A stretch of 64,000 nucleotides of DNA, from contig CAVTOZ010000003.1 of the NCBI GenBank assembly GCA_963736505.1, positions 1,736,001 through 1,800,000 of the forward strand, in the 5' to 3' direction. Below, in pieces: positions 21,177 to 29,673 of this stretch. Made by a program: the position numbers and the translations under genes. A model generated the notes under the pieces. The model had not been told where the DNA came from and ran no database searches. It worked only from the letters and a program-made list of their open reading frames with translations. Each line of letters starts with the position of its first letter. Position 1 is the first letter of the stretch. Source of the DNA: Solirubrobacter sp963736505. Its GTDB lineage: Bacteria > Actinomycetota > Thermoleophilia > Solirubrobacterales > Solirubrobacteraceae.

Positions 21177-21199
21177 GCGGGCGAAGAGCCCGCTTTTTT
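21177..21199 (+). terminator. Intrinsic terminator in the rimP leader (attenuator)
   Basis: GCGGGC-GAAGA-GCCCGC followed by six T residues is a textbook Rho-independent terminator. It sits between the promoter box and the rimP Shine-Dalgarno, not after a gene, so it can cut off the whole rimP-nusA-infB operon. Similar rimP-leader terminators are known in other bacteria and suggest feedback by NusA. A small GGCC/GGCC hairpin lies just upstream (about 21155-21166). Confidence 0.8.
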
Positions 21200-21217
21200 G
21201 TTGATAAGGGAGGTGAC

Positions 21218-21634
21218 ATGAGCAAGATCCAAGCCGAGATCGAGGCCCGCCTAGCAGAGGTGGAGCCGGAGGTGGAGGTCCTGCTCGCGGAGGTCGTCGG
21301 AGGCGGTCTCGTCCGTCTCTTCATCGATCATCCGAACGGCGTCTCGCTCGAGCTCTGCGAGCGCGTCACCAACCATCTTCCCTCCGTGCGCGAGCAGTTC
21401 GCGCTCGAGGTCTCTTCACCGGGCACGGAGCGCCCACTGTCCAAGCCGGAGCACTTCCGGCGCTATGTCGGCCGGCGCGCCCGCGTCCGGACGCGCGGCG
21501 AGCACGACGGCCGCCGTTCGTTCGTCGGCGAGCTGCTGAACGCGACCGATGACACCGTGACCGTGGCCGCGGACTCGGGTGTCGTCTCGATCGCGTACGC
21601 CGACATCCATCGTTCCAACCTCGTGGGAGACTGA
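21218..21634 (+). CDS. rimP: Ribosome maturation factor RimP
   Basis: 138 residues. Start at ATG 21218, preceded by AGGGAGGTGA, one of the best Shine-Dalgarno sequences in the window. Conserved core VGGGLVRLFIDHP near residue 28, then the signature VSSPGTERPLSKPEHFRRYVGR near 64. RimP aids 30S subunit assembly. First gene of the nusA-infB operon, behind a leader terminator. Six bases separate it from nusA. Confidence 0.93.
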   Translation: MSKIQAEIEARLAEVEPEVEVLLAEVVGGGLVRLFIDHPNGVSLELCERVTNHLPSVREQFALEVSSPGTERPLSKPEHFRRYVGRRARVRTRGEHDGRRSFVGELLNATDDTVTVAADSGVVSIAYADIHRSNLVGD

Positions 21635-21639
21635 AGCCC

Positions 21640-22908
21640 ATGTCCGCAGAGATCGTCGAAGCAGTCAAGGCGCTCGGGCGCGAGAAGGGCATCGCCGAGG
21701 AGAAGCTGATGGGCGCGCTGGAGGATGCGCTGCTGTCGGCCTACAAGAAGCAGCCCGGCGCGGCTCGTTATGCCCGCGTGCGCATGGACCGCGACTCCGG
21801 CGACTTCATCGTCGAGGAGTTCCTGCTCCCGCCTGAGCTCGAGGACCAGCTCCTCGACGAGGCCGAGGAGCAGGCGACCGGCGCGCTCGAGCGCCGCGTG
21901 GACCCGGAGACCGGCGAGGTCATCATCCCGGAGGCGCCGGACATCGATCCCGCGCGCCTGAGCGACTTCGAGGACCAGATCGAGCTGCGCGACGTGACGC
22001 CGCACGACTTCGGGCGGATCGCGGCGCAGACCGCCAAGCAGGTCATCCTGCAGCGGATCCGCGAGGCCGAGCGCGACATGATGTTCGAGGAGTACCGCGA
22101 CCGCGTGGGCGAGCTGATCACCGGCATCGTCCAGCAGTCCGACTCCCGCTACACGCTCGTGCAGCTGCGCGAGCGCGTGGAGGCGCTGCTGCCGAAGTCC
22201 GAGCAGGTCGACGGCGAGCGCTACGACCACTCGCAGCGGATCAAGGCCGTGATCAAGGAGGTCTCCTCCTCGACGCGCGGCCCGAGCATCATCGTCTCCC
22301 GCCGCGACCCGGAGCTGATCAAGAAGCTGTTCGAGCTCGAGGTGCCCGAGATCGCCGACGGCCTGGTGGAGATCACCGGCGTCGCGCGCGAGCCCGGCTA
22401 CCGCTCGAAGATCGCGGTCGTCTCGCACGCCGACGGCGTGGATCCGGTCGGCGCCTGCGTCGGGCCCCGCGGCTCGCGCGTGCGCATGGTCGTGTCCGAG
22501 CTGCGCGGCGAGAAGATCGACATCATCCCGTACAACGAGGAGCCCGCCCGGTTCGTCGCCAAGGCGCTCTCGCCCGCACGCGTGCGCGAGGTCCTGGTCG
22601 ACGACACCAACCGGCAGGCGACCGTGATCGTGCCCGACGACCAGCTGTCGCTGGCGATCGGGCGCGAAGGTCAGAACGCCCGCCTGGCGGCGCGGCTGAC
22701 CGGCTGGCGGGTCGACATCCGCTCGGAGACCGAGTTCTCGAAGGACGAGGACGCGACCTACGAGGAGGAGGAGACCGGCGGCCGCTGCGCGGCGATCCTG
22801 GGCAACGGCCGCCGCTGCCCGAACGCCGCGCTGCCCGGGTCGCGCTACTGCGGCCTGGACTCCCACCAGGCGCTCGCGAACAAGGACACCGACCGCGTCG
22901 GGGCCTGA
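21640..22908 (+). CDS. nusA: Transcription factor NusA with a C-terminal zinc-knuckle-like extension
   Basis: 422 residues. N-terminal RNAP-binding domain, S1 domain (around residue 130-200), and two KH domains with VGPRGSRVRMVVSEL and VPDDQLSLAIGREGQNARLAA. It controls pausing, termination and antitermination. After the KH domains and an acidic linker there is C383-x9-C393-x10-C404-x4-H409, a likely small zinc-binding unit that I do not know from standard NusA. A GGGG run at 22900-22903 lies just before the stop; slipping one base there would join the frame to ylxR. Confidence 0.93.
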   Translation: MSAEIVEAVKALGREKGIAEEKLMGALEDALLSAYKKQPGAARYARVRMDRDSGDFIVEEFLLPPELEDQLLDEAEEQATGALERRVDPETGEVIIPEAPDIDPARLSDFEDQIELRDVTPHDFGRIAAQTAKQVILQRIREAERDMMFEEYRDRVGELITGIVQQSDSRYTLVQLRERVEALLPKSEQVDGERYDHSQRIKAVIKEVSSSTRGPSIIVSRRDPELIKKLFELEVPEIADGLVEITGVAREPGYRSKIAVVSHADGVDPVGACVGPRGSRVRMVVSELRGEKIDIIPYNEEPARFVAKALSPARVREVLVDDTNRQATVIVPDDQLSLAIGREGQNARLAARLTGWRVDIRSETEFSKDEDATYEEEETGGRCAAILGNGRRCPNAALPGSRYCGLDSHQALANKDTDRVGA

Positions 22909-23179
22909 GGGCTACGAGCCCCTACGGCGTTGCGCCGGGTGTGGGAAGTCCTCTCCGAGGGCACACCTCACCCGGTTCGCTAACGTGAAGGGTCTCGTGG
23001 TGCCCGATCCACGAGCGACCTTGCACGGTCGCGGCGCGTGGCTGCACGCCACACGCGAATGCTGGGAGGCGGCGACGGCACGTCGCGCCTTCAATCGCGC
23101 TTTCAGAGCGCCCGTTTCCATACCACAGGACACCGTAGACTTCACTCTCACATGGCCAAGAAGCGCGTCCACGAGCTAG
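22904..23179 (+). CDS. ylxR: YlxR (DUF448) RNA-binding protein, no identifiable start codon
   Basis: The frame encodes PLRRCAGCGKSSPRAHL, the PxRxCxxC signature of YlxR, then VPDPRATLHGRGAWLH and ARRAFNRAFR, and sits between nusA and infB as in most bacteria. Yet from the upstream in-frame stop at 22697-22699 to the motif there is no ATG, GTG, TTG or CTG; the first GTG (22985) would remove the cysteine motif. Translation could come from a +1 slip on the nusA GGGG run, or one G may be spurious and NusA-YlxR be fused. Coordinates start at the first codon after such a slip. It overlaps infB by 28 bases. Confidence 0.8.
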   Translation, partial: PEGYEPLRRCAGCGKSSPRAHLTRFANVKGLVVPDPRATLHGRGAWLHATRECWEAATARRAFNRAFRAPVSIPQDTVDFTLTWPRSASTS

Positions 23180-25530
23180 CCAAGCAGTACGACATGCCGA
23201 TGCCGGAGGTGGTTAAGCGCCTTCAGGCCTACGGCATCGAGGTCAAGGCTGCCGCAACGGCGGTGGACGAGAAGCTCGCCGACGCCGCCCTCACCGGCAA
23301 GGCAAAGCCGAAGGAGGCGTCCAACGGCGCCGCCGCGGCCAAGAAGCCCGCCCCGGTCGTGCAGCAGCGCGCCGGCTTCGGCCACGGCACCGCGCGCGCC
23401 CCGCGCGCCGACAACCTGCCCAAGCCCAAGCCGCCGCAGCCCCCGCGCGAGGCCGGTTCCGCCGGCCAGCGCAACGGCCAGGGCGGCCGTCCCGCACCTG
23501 GCGCGGGCCCCGCGAAGCCGGGCGACCCCGCACGTGCGCGGCCGACGCGCTCCTCGCTGCAGGGCGAGCGCGCTCCCGGCGCGGGCGGCGGCGTCCGCCG
23601 CGTCGTCATCGACTCGCAGGCGGCCCGGCGCGGTCCGGGCGGCCCCGGCGGTCCCGGCGGCCCCGGCGGCGGTCCCGGCGGCGGTCCGCCGAACCGGCCC
23701 CCGCGGCGTCGCGGCGGCAGGCGCCGGCGCGGCACCTACACGGAGCCGACGCCGCAGGACGTCTCGTCGCTGAAGGCCGACGTCATCCGGGTCAACTCGG
23801 GCTCGACGGTCAAGGACGTCGCCGAGTACCTCGGCGTGCCGGTGCCCGAGATCATCAAGAAGCTCATGAGCCTCGGCGAGATGGCGACGCTCACGCAGAC
23901 GCTGTCGGATGACGCGATCCAGGTCATCGCCGACGAGTTCGACAAGGAGATCGAGATCGTCACGGCCGCGCAGGACGCGGACGCCGATCCCGAGTACGAC
24001 GACGACGAAGAGGACCTCGAGCCGCGTCCGCCGGTCGTGACCATCATGGGCCACGTCGACCACGGCAAGACGTCGCTGCTCGACGCCATCCGCTCCACCG
24101 AGGTGGCGGCCGGCGAGGCCGGCGGCATCACGCAGCACATCGGCGCCTACCAGGTCCACCAGGACGGCAAGACGGTCACGTTCCTCGACACGCCGGGCCA
24201 CGAGGCGTTCACCGCCATGCGTGCCCGCGGCGCCCAGTCGACGGACATCGTCGTGATCGTGGTCGCCGCCGACGACGGCGTCAAGCCGCAGACGCGCGAG
24301 GCCGTCGACCACGCGAAGGCGGCCGACGTGCCGATCCTCGTCGCGGTCAACAAGATCGACAAGGAAGGCGCCGCGCCCGATCGCGTGCGCACCGAGATGA
24401 CGCAACTCGGCCTCCAGCCCGAGGAGTGGGGCGGGGACACGATGTTCGTCGACGTGTCGGCCAAGACCCAGCAGGGTCTGCCGGACCTGCTCGAGGGCAT
24501 CCTGCTCACCGCCGAGCTCGAGGAGCTCAAGGCCAACCCGGACGTCGAGGCGTCGGGCGTCGTGATCGAGTCCAAGCTGGACCCGGGCCGCGGCGCGGTC
24601 GTCACGGTGCTCGTCCAGCGCGGCACGCTGAAGATCGGCGACGCGATCGTCGCCGGCGCCCACTGGGGCCGCGTGCGCGCGATGTCGGACTTCACGGGCA
24701 AGCGCGTCAAGGAGGCGCTGCCCTCGGAGCCGGTCGAGGTGCTCGGCTTCGACACCGTGCCGGAGGCCGGCGAGCACGTGCGCGTCGTCGAGAACGACCG
24801 CAAGGCCCGCTCGCTCGCGGGCGAGCGCGCGAACCGCCTGAAGCTCGAGCAGCAGGCCCGCCGCGGCGGCAACAAGGTCTCGCTCGCGACGATCTTCGAC
24901 AAGCGCGGCGCGCTGACGGAGCTCAGCCTCGTGCTGAAGGCCGACGTGTCCGGCTCGCTGGAGGCGTTCGAGGACGAGATCGCGAAGCTGCCGCAGGACG
25001 AGATCAGCGTCTCGATCGTGCACTCCGGCGTCGGCGGCATCACGGAGTCCGACATCAACCTGGCCGCCGCGTCCGACGCGATCGTGCTCGGCTTCAACGT
25101 GCGCCCGATCGGCGAGGCTCGGCTGCTGGCCGACCGCGAGGGCGTCGAGATCCGGCTGTACTCGGTCATCTACCGCGCGATCGACGAGCTGCGCGACGCC
25201 ATGCAAGGCCTGCTGGCGCCGGAGACCGTCGAGGACGTCGTCGGCAACATCGAGGTGCGCGAGATCTTCCGCGCCTCGAAGATCGGCGTCATCGCGGGCT
25301 GCATGGTCACCGACGGCAAGGTCACGCGCGGCGCCAAGGTGCGGCTCATCCGCGACGGCGCCGTCATCCATGACGGCGAGATCGGGTCGCTGCGGCGCTT
25401 CAACGACGACGTGCGCGAGGTCCTCGCGGGCTTCGAGTGCGGCGTCGTGCTGGCCAACTACGCCAACGTGGAGCAGGGCGACACGATGGAGGTCTACGAG
25501 ACCCGCCAGGTGGAGCGGACGCTCCAGTAG
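23152..25530 (+). CDS. infB: Translation initiation factor IF-2
   Basis: 792 residues. Two IF2_N modules (KKRVHELAKQYDMPMPEVVKRL at the start and VKDVAEYLGVPVPEIIKKL near 220) flank a disordered linker with GGP/GPGG repeats (about residues 160-185) and a run of arginines. GTPase motifs: GHVDHGKT at 300, DTPGHEAF and NKID, then the C-terminal fMet-tRNA-binding domains. The repeats explain the odd GC-rich stretch at 23630-23700. A TAGACT box (23136-23141) is ten bases before the ATG, so it may also be transcribed alone. Confidence 0.96.
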   Translation: MAKKRVHELAKQYDMPMPEVVKRLQAYGIEVKAAATAVDEKLADAALTGKAKPKEASNGAAAAKKPAPVVQQRAGFGHGTARAPRADNLPKPKPPQPPREAGSAGQRNGQGGRPAPGAGPAKPGDPARARPTRSSLQGERAPGAGGGVRRVVIDSQAARRGPGGPGGPGGPGGGPGGGPPNRPPRRRGGRRRRGTYTEPTPQDVSSLKADVIRVNSGSTVKDVAEYLGVPVPEIIKKLMSLGEMATLTQTLSDDAIQVIADEFDKEIEIVTAAQDADADPEYDDDEEDLEPRPPVVTIMGHVDHGKTSLLDAIRSTEVAAGEAGGITQHIGAYQVHQDGKTVTFLDTPGHEAFTAMRARGAQSTDIVVIVVAADDGVKPQTREAVDHAKAADVPILVAVNKIDKEGAAPDRVRTEMTQLGLQPEEWGGDTMFVDVSAKTQQGLPDLLEGILLTAELEELKANPDVEASGVVIESKLDPGRGAVVTVLVQRGTLKIGDAIVAGAHWGRVRAMSDFTGKRVKEALPSEPVEVLGFDTVPEAGEHVRVVENDRKARSLAGERANRLKLEQQARRGGNKVSLATIFDKRGALTELSLVLKADVSGSLEAFEDEIAKLPQDEISVSIVHSGVGGITESDINLAAASDAIVLGFNVRPIGEARLLADREGVEIRLYSVIYRAIDELRDAMQGLLAPETVEDVVGNIEVREIFRASKIGVIAGCMVTDGKVTRGAKVRLIRDGAVIHDGEIGSLRRFNDDVREVLAGFECGVVLANYANVEQGDTMEVYETRQVERTLQ

Positions 25531-25581
25531 CGCAGAGGAATTCCCGCCGCCCACCCCCAACACCTCGCGCGAGCTTATTTC

Positions 25582-25878
25582 GTGCTGATGCGCGTCCATC
25601 TGCATTTTCCCGAGGCCGGCTCGCTGAAGGGCAAGCGAGCCGAGCTCAACCGCGTCAAGGCGCTCCTGCGGGAGCGCCTGCACGTGTCCGTCGCCGAAGT
25701 CGCGCACCAGGACACCTGGCAGCGCTCCACGCTGGCCGTGGCGATCGCGGCCGGCTCGGCGAGCGGCGCCGAGCAGGTCGCCGACGACGTGCAGCGGTCG
25801 CTCGACGCGCGCCTTCCCCAGGGCGTGCGGATCGAGCGCAGGCTCGCCTCATGGGCTGACCTGGAGTCACTAGGATGA
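25582..25878 (+). CDS. ylxP: YlxP (DUF503) family protein
   Basis: 98 residues from GTG 25582 (an ATG follows at 25588). DUF503 features: MRVHLHFPEAGSLKGKRAEL, then VSVAEVAHQDTWQRSTLAVA. Located between infB and rbfA exactly as ylxP is in other Gram-positive genomes. Function is not firmly known; links to rRNA or ribosome assembly are inferred from its neighbours. Its stop overlaps rbfA by four bases. Confidence 0.88.
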   Translation: MLMRVHLHFPEAGSLKGKRAELNRVKALLRERLHVSVAEVAHQDTWQRSTLAVAIAAGSASGAEQVADDVQRSLDARLPQGVRIERRLASWADLESLG

Positions 25879-26216
25879 CCGGCGATCGCATGCGCCGGGT
25901 CGATGAGGCCATGAGAGAGGTCCTCTCCGGCGCGATCACCTCTGAGCTGAAGGACCCCCGGGTCGGATTCGTCACCGTGACCGCTGTCCAGACATCCCCT
26001 GACCTCCGCCATGCGCGCGTGTTTGTCTCCGTGCTCGGCAACCCCGGCGAGCGGCGCCGCTCGCTGAAGGCGCTGGAGGGCGCGCGCGGGTACCTGCAAC
26101 GGCGCGCCGGGTCCGAGCTGAAGATCAAGCACACGCCGACGCTGGAGTTCGTCTACGACGACACCGCCGAGCGCAGCCAGAGGATCAACGAGCTGCTGGC
26201 CGCGGAGGAGGAGTAG
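25875..26216 (+). CDS. rbfA: Ribosome-binding factor A
   Basis: 113 residues. KH-like RbfA fold with RMRRVDEAMREVLSGAI at the N terminus, DPRVGFVTVTAVQTSPDLRHARVFVSV in the middle and TPTLEFVYDD near the C terminus. It helps mature the 16S rRNA 5' end and 30S subunit. It overlaps ylxP (ATGA) and its TAG shares a G with the GTG of nrnA. Confidence 0.94.
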   Translation: MTGDRMRRVDEAMREVLSGAITSELKDPRVGFVTVTAVQTSPDLRHARVFVSVLGNPGERRRSLKALEGARGYLQRRAGSELKIKHTPTLEFVYDDTAERSQRINELLAAEEE

Positions 26217-27214
26217 TGGGAGAGAACGGGGCGCACTCGGCGCGCGACGAGGTGCTGCGGACGATCCGCGAGGGCGAGCGCTTCTGCTTGACCACGCATG
26301 AGCGCCCGGACGGCGACGCCGTCGGCTCGCTCGCGGCGATGCAGCAGGTGCTCGCCGCGCTCGGCAAGGACGCGGTCGCGTTCATGGCCGCCGACGAGTT
26401 TCCGCTGCCGTACGAGTACCGCTTCATCAAGCTGGAGGGGCTCACGACCGAGCCGCCCCGCGACCTCGACGACCGCACGCTGATCTTCCTCGACTGCGGC
26501 AACATCGACCGCACGCCGGCCGAGGCGCTGCGGCGCGAGGACAACGGCGCGCTGATCGTCAACATCGACCATCACCACGACAACACGCGCTTCGGGACGA
26601 TCAACTTCGTCGACTCGAACGCGTCGTGCACGGCCGAGATGGTGTGGGACCTGATGCACGCGCTCGGCGTGCAGGCGACCAAGGCGATCGGCGAGGCGCT
26701 GTACGTCGGCCTCGTCACCGACACCGGCCGCTTCATGTACGAGAACACCGGCCCGCGGGCGCACGAGATGGCGGCGGAGCTGATCGCCGGCGGCGTCGAC
26801 GCGCACGCGATCTACCGGCACCTCTACGAGGGCATCCCGCAGGGCAAGCTCGACCTGCTGGCGCGCGGCCTGACCAACGTCGAGCGCTTCGACGGCGGGC
26901 TGCTGACGCTCACGCACCTGACGCGCGAGGACTACCGCTCCACGGGCGCCGACGAGAGCTACTCCGAGGGCGTCGTCGACCACCTGCGCTCGGTCGAGGG
27001 CACGGCGGTCGCCGGGCTCGTGCGCGACCAGCTGTCCGACGGCGCGCCGAAGCGCAAGGTGTCGCTGCGCGCCACCGACGACCGCATCGACGTCTCCCGG
27101 ATCGCGCGCGCGGGCGGGGGCGGCGGGCACCGGCGGGCGGCCGGCTTCTCCACCGACCTCGATTTCCCCGCGCTCGTCGAGTTCCTGCGCGCTCAGGTTG
27201 CCGACCAACTCTGA
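26216..27214 (+). CDS. nrnA: DHH/DHHA1 phosphoesterase, NrnA-like oligoribonuclease
   Basis: 332 residues from GTG 26216. DHH motifs: HERPDGDAVGSLAAM near residue 25, FLDCGN near 86, NIDHHHDN near 112 and DTGRF near 168; DHHA1 C-terminus with GGGGGHRRAAGF. NrnA degrades nano-RNAs and 3',5'-pAp; actinobacterial members also attack cyclic dinucleotides in some species. That last role would connect with the HD-GYP and GGDEF genes here but is not shown by the sequence. Its end overlaps truB by 17 bases. Confidence 0.92.
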   Translation: MGENGAHSARDEVLRTIREGERFCLTTHERPDGDAVGSLAAMQQVLAALGKDAVAFMAADEFPLPYEYRFIKLEGLTTEPPRDLDDRTLIFLDCGNIDRTPAEALRREDNGALIVNIDHHHDNTRFGTINFVDSNASCTAEMVWDLMHALGVQATKAIGEALYVGLVTDTGRFMYENTGPRAHEMAAELIAGGVDAHAIYRHLYEGIPQGKLDLLARGLTNVERFDGGLLTLTHLTREDYRSTGADESYSEGVVDHLRSVEGTAVAGLVRDQLSDGAPKRKVSLRATDDRIDVSRIARAGGGGGHRRAAGFSTDLDFPALVEFLRAQVADQL

Positions 27215-27998
27215 CGGACCGCGCGACGGGGTGCTTCTGGTCGACAAGCCGGCCGGGGTCACCTCGCACGACGTCGTCGCCCGCATCCGCCGCGCGCTCC
27301 CGCGCGGCACCAAGGTCGGGCACGCGGGCACGCTGGACCCCTTCGCCACCGGGCTGCTGCTGATCCTGATCGGCCGCGCGACGCGCGCGCAGCGCTTCCT
27401 GATGGCGCTTCCGAAGCGCTACGAGACCGTGGCCCGGCTGGGCTACACGTCGACGACCGGCGACACCGAGGGCGAGATCGCCCCGGGCCGGATGCCCGAG
27501 CTGCCGCTGTCGCTGCCCACCGGCGTGATCTCCCAGCGCCCGCCCGCGTACTCGGCCGTGAAGATCGGCGGCAAGCGCGCGTACGCGCTGGCCCGCGCCG
27601 GGGAGGAGGTCGAGATCCCTGAACGTGAGGTCGAGGTCTACCGCTTCGAGCAGCGCGAGCCGGGCACGTTCGTGATCGAGTGCTCGGCCGGGACCTACGT
27701 GCGCTCGCTGATCGCCGACCTGGGCGACGCGTACTGCGTCGAGCTGCGGCGGACGCGAATCGGCGACTTCGACGTGGCCGACGCCGACGAGGACCGGCTC
27801 GTGCCGCTCGACGAGGCGCTCGCGTTCCTGCCGGCCGTCGAGCTGAGCGGCGAAGCGGCGCGCAAGGCCGCGCACGGCGTCGCCGTCGAGGGCGACGCCG
27901 AGAGCACCGTGCGACTGCGCGGCGAGGACGGCCTGATCGCCCTGGGAGAGCCACGTGAACCCGGCCTCATCAAGCCCGTCGTAGGCTTCCGCGGCTGA
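27198..27998 (+). CDS. truB: tRNA pseudouridine-55 synthase
   Basis: 266 residues from TTG 27198. Catalytic aspartate in GHAGTLDPFATGLL near residue 42; VDKPAGVTSHDVV at the start and SQRPPAYSAVKIGGKRAY near 114 are TruB signatures. It isomerises U55 in the T-loop of tRNAs. The TTG lies inside the nrnA end; an alternative GTG (27229) would cut the first strand. Its stop overlaps the ribF ATG by one base. Confidence 0.94.
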   Translation: MPTNSDGPRDGVLLVDKPAGVTSHDVVARIRRALPRGTKVGHAGTLDPFATGLLLILIGRATRAQRFLMALPKRYETVARLGYTSTTGDTEGEIAPGRMPELPLSLPTGVISQRPPAYSAVKIGGKRAYALARAGEEVEIPEREVEVYRFEQREPGTFVIECSAGTYVRSLIADLGDAYCVELRRTRIGDFDVADADEDRLVPLDEALAFLPAVELSGEAARKAAHGVAVEGDAESTVRLRGEDGLIALGEPREPGLIKPVVGFRG

Positions 27999-28882
27999 TG
28001 GACATCGTTTGGCTCCCTGACGCCGGGACGAAGCCGCGCCGCCTGGCGGTCGGCGAGTTCGACGGCGTGCACATCGGGCACCGCGAGGTGATCCGCGACG
28101 CGGACAGCGTGCTCACGTTCGAGCCGCACCCGCGCACGGTGGTGGCGCCGGAGTCGGCGCCGAAGCTGCTCACGACGCTCGACGAGAAGGCGGACCTGAT
28201 CGCCGCGCTCGGGATCGAGGAGCTGATCGTGATCCCGTTCGACGGCTCGTTCGCCGCGCAGTCGCCGCAGGCGTTCATCGACCACGAGCTGATCGGGCGG
28301 CTCGGCGCGCGCCACGTGTCGGTCGGCGAGAACTTCCGCTTCGGCCACCGCGCGCAGGGCGACGCCGCGCTGCTCGCCGCGCAGGACGCGTTCGAGACGC
28401 GGATCGCCGACCTCGTCGAGCTCGACGGCGAGATCGTCTCCTCCACGCACATCCGCGGCCTCGTGGCGACGGGCGCGGTGGGGGAGGCGGCGCGGCTGCT
28501 CGGCGCGCCGTTCGGGATGCGCGGCACGGTCGCGCACGGCGACAAGCGCGGGCGCACGCTCGGCTTCCCGACCGCCAACCTCGTGCCCGACCCGCGCCTT
28601 GCCGTGCCCGACCACGGCATCTACGCGTGCCGCGCGAGCGTGCCGGGGCTGGGGGAGTGGACGGCGGCGGTCTCGATCGGCGTGCGGCCGACGTTCGTGA
28701 CCGGCCGCGGCCTGCTCGTGGAGGCCTTCCTGCTCGACTTCGACGGCGACATCTACGGCCGCGAGCTGCGGCTCGACTTCCTCCAGCGCCTGCGCGGCGA
28801 GAAGCGCTTCGACTCCGTCGACGCGCTCGTCGAGCAGATGCACCGCGACGTCACCGAGACAAGGCGGATCGTCGCGGCCTAG
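27998..28882 (+). CDS. ribF: Bifunctional riboflavin kinase/FAD synthetase
   Basis: 294 residues. N-terminal FMN adenylyltransferase domain with GEFDGVHIGHREVI near residue 18 and a DHELIGRLGARHVSVGENFRFG segment; C-terminal riboflavin kinase domain with HGDKRGRTLGFPTANL near 183. It makes FMN and FAD. Last gene of the rimP operon, a position it shares with many bacteria. Its TAG lies within CTAG shared with the stop of the convergent membrane protein gene. Confidence 0.95.
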   Translation: MDIVWLPDAGTKPRRLAVGEFDGVHIGHREVIRDADSVLTFEPHPRTVVAPESAPKLLTTLDEKADLIAALGIEELIVIPFDGSFAAQSPQAFIDHELIGRLGARHVSVGENFRFGHRAQGDAALLAAQDAFETRIADLVELDGEIVSSTHIRGLVATGAVGEAARLLGAPFGMRGTVAHGDKRGRTLGFPTANLVPDPRLAVPDHGIYACRASVPGLGEWTAAVSIGVRPTFVTGRGLLVEAFLLDFDGDIYGRELRLDFLQRLRGEKRFDSVDALVEQMHRDVTETRRIVAA

Positions 28883-29673
28883 AGCTTCACGCGCTGGCCG
28901 TGCGCGTCGAAGAACGCGAACGTGACGTCCGACGTCTCCTCCGGGTCGATCCCCACGTGCGCGATCGCCGTGTTCGCCCGCACCGGCGCGCGCGCCGTCA
29001 GCCCCGGGACCTTGAAGCGCATCTGCACGCGCGCGACGCCGTCCGGGACGATCAGGCGCACGAAGGTGCCGCGGCGGTACCGCTCCGGCACGCCGCGCGC
29101 GCGCAGGTCGGCGGCGAGCGGACCCTCGGCCGGCACGCCGGCGGCGACGAACGCGCCCGCGAACGGGATCTCGCGCACCGACGCGCACAGCCCCGCCGCG
29201 TCGAACTTCGGGCCGCCGACGGTGACCATGCACGCGCCGGGCAGCTCGCGCCAGCGGCGCGCCTTCGGGCTGTCGGTGCCGGCGCCGCTGGACCAGTGCA
29301 CGACGGGCACGAGGTAGACCTTGCCGCCGAGCGGGCCCGGGCCGACGTAGCGCGTGCCGCCGGCGTACACCGGCCCCTCACCGGCCTTCGACTCCGCACA
29401 GCGCGCACCGGCGCTGTCGCGGGCGGGCGCCCGCAGCACGGCGAGCACCCTCAGCAGGCGGCCGTCGACCGGCTCGTTCGAGCGCGCGGCCGGCGCGCAC
29501 TGGGTGGCCGCCGGAGCCGGCGCGGGCGCCGCGTGCGTGCGCAGCGCGAAGGCGAGCACCAGCGCGATCGCCGCGACGCCGGCCAGGCCGGCGACCGCAC
29601 GCCCGCGGCGCCGCGCGCGGCTGTAGCCGGCGCGGATGAGCTCGTCCTCGAGGCGATCCACGAACGTCGTCAC
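28879..29673 (-). CDS. Membrane-anchored putative anti-sigma factor
   Basis: 264 residues from GTG 29673. A short basic cytoplasmic segment (VDRLEDELIRAGYSRARRRGR) is followed by one TM helix (AVAGLAGVAAIALVLAFAL) and a ~210-residue extracytoplasmic domain with several cysteines. I do not recognise the outer domain. It overlaps the stop of the sigma-factor reading frame by GTGA, and that layout, not sequence similarity, is the reason for calling it an anti-sigma factor. Confidence 0.65.
   Translation of the reverse strand: MTTFVDRLEDELIRAGYSRARRRGRAVAGLAGVAAIALVLAFALRTHAAPAPAPAATQCAPAARSNEPVDGRLLRVLAVLRAPARDSAGARCAESKAGEGPVYAGGTRYVGPGPLGGKVYLVPVVHWSSGAGTDSPKARRWRELPGACMVTVGGPKFDAAGLCASVREIPFAGAFVAAGVPAEGPLAADLRARGVPERYRRGTFVRLIVPDGVARVQMRFKVPGLTARAPVRANTAIAHVGIDPEETSDVTFAFFDAHGQRVKL

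Noticed and set aside
22985..23179. Separate 64-residue gene starting at GTG 22985
   Set aside because: It is the C-terminal part of YlxR; starting here would remove the cysteine motif.
23630..23700. Tandem DNA repeat or minisatellite
   Set aside because: The repeat is the coding of Gly-Gly-Pro units in the disordered IF-2 linker and is in frame throughout.
23229..23735. Proline/glycine-rich minus-strand frame opposite the IF-2 linker
   Set aside because: It is the complement of the GGP repeats of infB, without SD or promoter.
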